Assembly (NCBI RefSeq): GCF_014633365.1
Contig: NC_068344.1
Location: 33,602,670-33,666,669 of the forward strand
Length of the DNA stretch: 64,000 nt
Direction of reading: 5' to 3'
Source of the DNA: Diospyros lotus
Taxonomy: Eukaryota > Streptophyta > Magnoliopsida > Ericales > Ebenaceae
Part shown: positions 57,640 through 64,000 of the stretch, one piece after another
Layout of the letters: each line of letters starts with the position of its first letter
How positions within the stretch are numbered: position 1 is the stretch's first letter
The notes under the pieces: model-generated
Databases searched by the model: none
What the model was told of the DNA's origin: nothing
The model's input: only the letters and a program-made list of their open reading frames with translations
Made by a program: the position numbers and the translations under genes

Positions 57640-60600
57640 ATCTGTTGTATTCAGATGCCATTTAGGGAGCAAATAATTTTTTTTGTTCGACAAACAGGAT
57701 CCAAAGACGTTCCATTTGTTTGGAGGAGTAATTTTATATGCTACTTAATGTGTAAGATATGTTTTTTTATTTCTTAATTCCTAAATATTTATCTATTGTA
57801 TTTAATAAATTGAATAACTTATTTTTTTATGCATTAGAACTGTTATATTCAATAAATTGAATAATTCATTTTTTTGGTGCATTGAAACTTGTTGTATTTA
57901 ATAAGTTTAATACATTATTATTGAATACTTTATTTTTTGGTGCATTGGAATTTGCACCAAAAAATATTTATCTGCTGTATTCCTAAATATTTATTTGTTG
58001 TATTCAATAAATTGAATAATTTATTTTTTGGTGCCTGTACTCAATAAATTGAATGTAAGATATTAAATTAACATTGAAATCATCATCAATCATATTTATT
58101 TATTGTTTAATGTGTAAGATATATATTTTTATTTTTTATTCCTAAATATTTATATGCTGTATTTAGATGCCAGAAGGAGCTTGAAAATTTGTTGTTTTAA
58201 CAAACAGGTTCCAAAGACAGTCCACTCATTTGGAAGAGTAATTTTATCTGTTGTTTAATATGTAAGATATATTTTTTTACTTTTTAATTGCTAAATATTT
58301 ATTTGTTGTATTCAATAAATTGAATAATTTATTTTTTGATGCATTGGAACTGCTATATTCAATAAATTGAGTAATTCATTTTTTGATGCATTGAAACTTG
58401 TTGTATTTAATAAATTGAATAAATTATTATTGAATAATTTATTTTTTAGTGCATTGGACCCTGCACCAAAAAATATTTATCTGTTAGATTTCTAAATATT
58501 TATCTGTTGTATTCAATTTATTGAATAATTTAATTTTTGATGTATTGAAATTGTTGTATTTAATAAATTGAATAAATCATAATTAAATAATTATGTATTT
58601 TATTTAATCACTATATGCTATATTCAGATGCCATAAGGAGCTTGAAATTTTTTTTGTTTGACAAACAGGTTCCAAAGACGTTCCACTCATTTGTAGGGGT
58701 AATTTTATTTGCTGTTTAATGTGTAAGATATATTTTTTTATTTTTTAAATATTTATCAGTTGTATTTAATAAATTGAATAATTTATTTTTTGATGCATTA
58801 GAACTGCTATATTCAATAGATTGAATAATTTATTTTTTTGATGCATTGAAACTTGTATTTAATAAGTTTAATATATTATTATTGAATACTTCATTTTTGG
58901 TGCATTAGAATCTGCACCAAAAAATATTTATCTGTTGTATTCCTAAATATTTATCTGGTGTATTCAATAAATTGAATAATTTATTTTTTGATGCATTAAA
59001 ATTGTTGTATTCAATAAATTGAATGTAAAATGTTGAATTAACACTGAAATCATCATCAATCATATTTATTTGCTGTTTAATGTGTAAGATATATTTTTTT
59101 ATTTTTTAATTCCTAAATATTTATATGCTATATTTAGATGCCAGAAGGAGCTTGAAAATTTTTTTGTTTAACAAATAGGTTTCAAAGACAGTCCACTCGT
59201 TTGGAGAGATAATTTTATTTGTTGTTTAATGTATAAGGTATATTTTTTTATTTTTTAATTGCTAAATATTTATTTAATGTATTCAATAAATTGAATAATT
59301 TATTTTTTGATGCATTAGAACTGCTATATTCAATAAATTGAGTAATTCATTTTTTGATGCATTGAAACTTGTTGTATTTAATAAGTTGAATAAATTATTA
59401 TTGAATAATTTATTTTTTGGTGCATTGGAACCTGCACCAAAAAATATTTATCTGTTGGATTTCTAAATAATTATATGTTGTATTCAATAAATTGAATAAT
59501 TTATTTTTTGATGTATTGAAATTGCTGTATTTAATAAATTGAATAGATCATAATTAAATAATTATATATTTTATTTAATCACTATATGCTGTATTCAAAT
59601 GCCATAAGAAGCTTGAAATTTTTTTTGTTTGACAAATAACGTTCCACTCGTTTGGAGGGATAATTTTATCTGTTGTTTAATGTGTAAGATATATTTTTTT
59701 ATTTCTTAATTCTTAAATATGTATCTATTGTATTTAATAAATTGAATAACTTATTTTTTTATGCATTGGAACTGTTATATTCAATAAATTGAATAATTTA
59801 TTTTTTAGTGCATTGAAACTTGTTGTATTTAATAAGTTTAAATAAATTATTTTTTGATGCATCGGAATTGCTATATTCAATAAATTGAATAATTCAATTT
59901 TGAGTGCATTGAAACTTGTTGTATTTAATAAGTTGAATAAAATATTATTGAATAATTTATTTTTTGGTGCATTAAAACTTGTTATATTTAATAAATTAAA
60001 TAATTAATTTTTTGGTTTAGTGCATTGAAACTTGTTGTATTTAATAAATTAAATAAAATATTATTGAATAATTAATTTTTTAGTACATTGAAACCTGCTA
60101 TATTCAATAAACCTGCTATATTGAAACTTGTTGAATAATTAATATAAACAGATTAATGCTTGAGAAAAAAAATAAATAAATCAGCACAGTTTAGGCGGGA
60201 AATTGGGCAAGTCAACTCTTAGCAGTGACTATCCTACTTTTATATATATAAAGATAAAGATTTTTTTATTTTTTAATTGCTAAATATTTATTTAATGTAT
60301 TCAATAAATTGAATAATTTATTTTTTGATGCATTAGAACTGCTATATTCAATAAATTGAGTAATTTATTTTTTGATGCATTGAAACTTGTTGTATTTAAT
60401 AAGTTGAATAAATTATTATTGAATAATTTATTTTTTGGTGCATTGGAACCAGCACCAAAAAATATTTATCTGTTGGATTTCTAAATAATTATATGTTGTA
60501 TTCAATAAATTGAATAATTTATTTTTTGATGTATTGAAATTGCTGTATTTAATAAATTGAATAAATCATAATTAAATAATTATATATTTTATTTAATCAC

Positions 60601-61271
60601 TATATGTTGTATTCAAATGCCATAAGAAGCTTGAAAATTTTTTTGTTTGACAAATAACGTTCCACTCATTTGGAGGGGTAATTTTATCTGTTGTTTAATG
60701 TGTAAGATATATTTTTTTATTTCTTAATTCTTAAATATTTATCTATTGTATTTAATAAATTGAATAACTTATTTTTTTATGCATTGGAACTGTTATATTC
60801 AATAAATTGAATAATTTATTTTTTAGTGCATTGAAACTTGTTGTATTTAATAAGTTTAAATAAATTATTTTTTGATGCATCGGAATTGCTATATTCAATA
60901 AATTGAATAATTCAATTTTGAGTGCATTGAAACTTGTTGTATTTAATAAGTTGAATAAAATATTATTGAATAATTTATTTTTTGGTGCATTGAAACCTGT
61001 TATATTTAATAAATTAAATAATTAATTTTTTGGTTTAGTGCATTGAAACTTGTTGTATTTAATAAATTAAATAAAATATTATTGAATAATTTATTTTTTA
61101 GTACATTGAAACCTGCTATATTCAATAAACCTGCTACATTGAAACTTGTTGAATAATTAATATAAACAGATTAATGCTTGAGAAAAAAATAAATAAATCA
61201 GCACAGTTTAGGCGAGAAATTGGGCAAGTCAACTCTTAGCAGTGACTATCCTACTTTTATATATATAAAGA
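57640..61271. repeat. Higher-order tandem array in Helitron 1, period about 970 bp
   Basis: A marker (ATGCCA..GGAGCTTGAAA..ACAAACAGG..TCCA) occurs at about 57657, 58168, 58627, 59139, 59598 and 60618. Spacings are 511, 459, 512, 459 and 1020 bp, so two alternating subunits make a unit of about 971 bp. Between markers, short TTCAATAAATTGAATAATTT and GATGCATTGAAACTTG motifs repeat many times. The last unit (about 60255-61271) is a near-identical copy of about 59238-60254, including the Helitron 5' terminus. Confidence 0.85.
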
Positions 61272-61729
61272 TTATATATAATTAGTTTTATTGGAGTTGG
61301 TGGTTTCATTGGTTTCTTAATAATCTATATATATATATATATATATTATAACAAAACAGTCGTCAAAATTTTTCCCGCCCATTTCCAATTACAATTTTGA
61401 TATTTTATTATATTTTTTAATTTTTTTTGCTTACCCGAAATGAAATTTTTATAAGTCATTAATTAAGTCTAAATTTGTGAAAATCGTGTAGTTCTTGGAA
61501 CACGTAAATGTATTTTTTTATTGTTAAATAGTGTTTGGAGAATGTGTAAGTATGCCGGTATATGAAAAGACAAAATTTAATTCATATTATTAATTTTTAA
61601 ATATTAACATAAAATTTTAATTGAAATAAATTACAGAAAAATGAGTTTTTTTTTAAATCGGGAGAACTCTTGAGATATTAGGTAATACCATTGAATACCG
61701 ACTGCTAAGTAAATTTTTTATTTTAATTT

Positions 61730-63030
61730 AATTATATATATAGTTTAATTAATTTAAATTTATTTTTTTATAATTTTAAATGTTATAATTTTATATATAA
61801 CTTAAATGTTATAATTTCATTTTTTAACTTTATTTTTTTTATTACTTTCTTAAAAACGTGACATGTCTTAAATGTGATAATTGATTGCTAGAGGGAATAT
61901 GTAAAGTCATGTATGGATAATTAATTTTAAAATTTTGATTATTATTATTTATATAATTAATTGATTATTTAAATTATCTTTATTTTATATATAGTTTAAT
62001 TATTTTAAATTTATTTTTTTATAATTTTAAATGTTATAATTTTATATATAACTTAAATGTTATAATTTTATTTTTTAACTTTATTTTTATTTGTTGTTTT
62101 CTTAAAAATGTGACATGTTTTAAATGTGGTAATTGATTGCTAGAAAAAATATGTAAAGTCGTGTATATATAATTAATTTTAAAATTTTGATTATTATTAT
62201 TTATATAATTAATTATTTAAATTATCTTTATTTTATATAGTTTAATTAATTTAAATTTATTTTCTTATAATTTTAAATGTTATAATTTTATATATAACTT
62301 AAATATTATAATTTTATTTTTTAACTTTATTTTTTTTGTTGCTTTCTTAAAAATTTGATCTATCTTAAATGTGGTAATTAATTATCAGGAGAAATATGTA
62401 AAGTCATATGTGGATAATCAATTTTGAAAATTTTATTATTATTATTTATATAATTAATTGATTATTTAAATTATTCTTATTTTATATATAGTTTAATTAA
62501 TTTAAATTTATTTTTTATATTTTTAAATATTATATTTTTATATATAATTTTAATATTATAATTTACTTTTTAACTTTGTATTTTTTATTACTTTCTTAAA
62601 ATTTGATCTATCTTAAATGTGGTAATTGATTGTAGGAGAAACATGTAAAGTCATGGATAATTAATTTTGAAAATTTGACTATTACCATTTATATAATTAA
62701 TTGATTATTTAAATTATCTTTATTTTATATATAGTTTAATTAATTTAAATTTATTTTCTTATAATTTTAAATATAACTTAAATGTTATAATTTTATTTTT
62801 TAACTTTTTTGTTTTTACTTCTTTCAAAATTTGACCTATCTTAAATATGGTAATTAATTATTAGGAGAAATATATAAAGTCATGTATGGATAATCAATTT
62901 TAAAAATTTGATTATTATTATTTATATAATTAATTGATTATTTAAATTATTTTTATTTTACATACAATTTAATTAATTTAAATTTATTTTTTATAATTTT
63001 AAATGTCATAATTTTATTTTTCAACTTAAT
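61730..63030 (+). repeat. Tandem array in Helitron 2, unit about 245 bp, over five copies
   Basis: A marker, AGTTTAATTAATTTAAATTT, recurs near 61740, 61993, 62236, 62490, 62735 and 62975 (spacing about 240-254). Each unit also has a GTGACATGTCTTAAATGTG-type box and GTAAAGTCATGT. Units differ by point changes and small indels. The array has no relation to the repeat in Helitron 1 beyond AT richness. Confidence 0.85.
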
Positions 63031-63889
63031 AGATTGTTGTCATTTATTTAATTCTCCTTTTTTCCATTGGTCTACTCCGAAGATGTGCTATATGTTGGAC
63101 TTGGGGAAATTAAATACAAATTAAATTTGTGTTTTGAAAATTATGTTAAGTAAGATTCAGATTGTGTGGTAAAGCGTGGGAAAAAAAGGGAAACTTAATG
63201 GTGACATATGATTTGATAAATTGAGAGAAATTGGAGAATTTGAAAAAAGAAAAATTAATAAAAGAAAACAAATATTTGTCTCTTCTTCTTCTTCATTTCC
63301 GTTCAACACTTACATTTCCTCTCTTCTCCTTTCTCAATTCTTCTTCTTAAATTTTCTCTTATTCTTTATTTTTATTTAGTAAATTTTAACCATTTTTTTT
63401 TATCCAGTTTGGTCTTCTGATGTAACATAGCACCACTATTATGTCAAGTGAGTGATATGAATGCAACTAGGAAAAATTAGACGTTGAGGGTTCGTGTGGT
63501 ACACACATATGAGACAAATACATGTGAAAATTAAAAATAAAAACGTCTACCCTTGAATACATATTTTAGAATAAAGAGGTTGATTATCGTTTATTCTTTT
63601 TTTTTTTTTTTTCTGTTATCGTGTAATTTTTATATTTTTTTACGCATTGCTTATTGTATTACATGTTAATTTAGGTTTATTTTTTACATAGTTTCGGGAT
63701 AGAGTTATGTGATTTTTATTGTTCGTCTACCCTTGAATGTATATAAGGAAATCTTTTAAAATTTGTAATTTTTTGTTGTATTCTCATGATTGTAACATGA
63801 TTATTTTGTTTAATTTTTACTTTTTTATTATAATTTTTATTTATTGTAACTACTAAATTATACAATTTTTACTTTAATAATTTTTTTTT

Positions 63890-63925
63890 TTACAATATCC
63901 ATACATCGCATGGGTTATCCACTAG
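63890..63925 (+). terminator. 3' hairpin and CTAG end of Helitron 2
   Basis: CCATAC and GCATGG pair imperfectly around ATC; GTTATCCA and the terminal CTAG follow. The core CATCGCA matches the core of the Helitron 1 hairpin on its coding strand. Confidence 0.78.
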
Positions 63926-64000
63926 TGTCAATTGAAGTCAAATCAAATTATTTGATTTTTTGTTTGTATTAAACAAAAATAGATTTGAATATGAATAAAT

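Larger units (their letters stand above)
56960..61271 (-). mobile_element. Helitron 1, degenerate, with a large internal tandem array
   Basis: On the minus strand the element starts TCTTTATATATATAAAAG (5' end at 61271), runs through TTTCCCGCC, and ends CGTGCATCGCACGGGG..AACTAG (3' end at 56960). The CTAG terminus, the hairpin about 8 bp before it and the 5' TC are Helitron hallmarks. The outside bases are A on the 5' side and T on the 3' side, so insertion was between A and T with no duplication. Near the 3' end a helicase C-terminal relic is encoded on the same strand. About 3.6 kb is tandem repeat. A second copy of the 5' terminus lies at 60254. The element cannot code for a full Rep-helicase and is non-autonomous. 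Confidence 0.87.
61324..63925 (+). mobile_element. Helitron 2, non-autonomous, opposite orientation
   Basis: On the plus strand the element starts TCTATATATATATATATA (61324, preceded by A) and soon reads TTTTTCCCGCCCATTTCC. It ends CCATACATCGCATGG (hairpin), GTTATCCACTAG (63925), followed by T. The 5' end resembles that of Helitron 1 (TCT, TA tract, CCCGCC). The 2602-bp element has no coding capacity. About half is a 245-bp tandem repeat. The 5' ends of the two Helitrons face each other across 61272-61323. Confidence 0.83.

Noticed and set aside
57640..61271. Regular repeats considered as a CRISPR-like array
   Set aside because: Units are hundreds of bases long with no unique spacers, the host is a plant, and the array lies within Helitron ends.

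Overview
The window reads as nuclear DNA of a flowering plant, most likely a eudicot. It is AT-rich, its genes have short exons with GT-AG introns, its retroelements are primed by initiator tRNA-Met, and the two recognisable host genes match plant families: a NUP1/Nup136-like nuclear pore protein and a plant TPR protein. Nothing in the sequence fixes the species. Host coding DNA is a small part of the window; most of it is transposable elements, often nested, and their relics.

Layout. 60-3510 is a non-autonomous LTR retrotransposon (minus strand) whose only long reading frame carries a glycosyltransferase-like motif. 3857-12866 is a decayed Ty1/Copia element (plus strand); a 3959-bp hAT transposon (3926-7884, perfect 8-bp target duplication GATATAGA) sits inside its 5' LTR. 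14503-19433 holds the first four coding exons of a NUP1-like gene (minus strand), including a 3.6-kb intron; the rest of that gene is not visible before the retrotransposons begin. 22829-28055 is a decayed Ty3/Gypsy chromovirus (minus strand, perfect 5-bp target duplication GATGA). 30905-32106 is an intact three-exon gene for a 324-residue TPR protein (minus strand).

32.2-56.9 kb is mostly AT-rich intergenic DNA with small elements: two related tRNA-derived SINEs (32578-32828, 50331-50598), a long near-palindrome (35309-36971), a perfect 38-bp palindrome (37870-37907), two MITE-like copies side by side (39458-39816), a 50-codon gene for a cysteine-rich peptide (40433-40585, minus), a short hAT-type element with perfect 8-bp target duplications (49759-50247), and a rearranged block with gag-like coding and half-kilobase inverted arms (51608-54510).

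56960-63925 is the most striking part. Two Helitron-type elements lie in opposite orientations with their 5' ends facing each other across 52 bp. The first (56960-61271, minus) keeps a degenerate helicase tail and a tandem array with a roughly 970-bp higher-order period; its 5' terminus is duplicated. The second (61324-63925, plus) has no coding capacity and is half filled by a roughly 245-bp tandem repeat. Both insert between A and T and end in CTAG after a small hairpin, as Helitrons do.

The genes do not form an operon or a shared pathway. The pore-protein and TPR genes are independent host genes; the rest records successive insertions, several of which can be ordered by nesting. All repeat boundaries and identity figures were read by eye. 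No tRNA, rRNA or CRISPR array was recognised.
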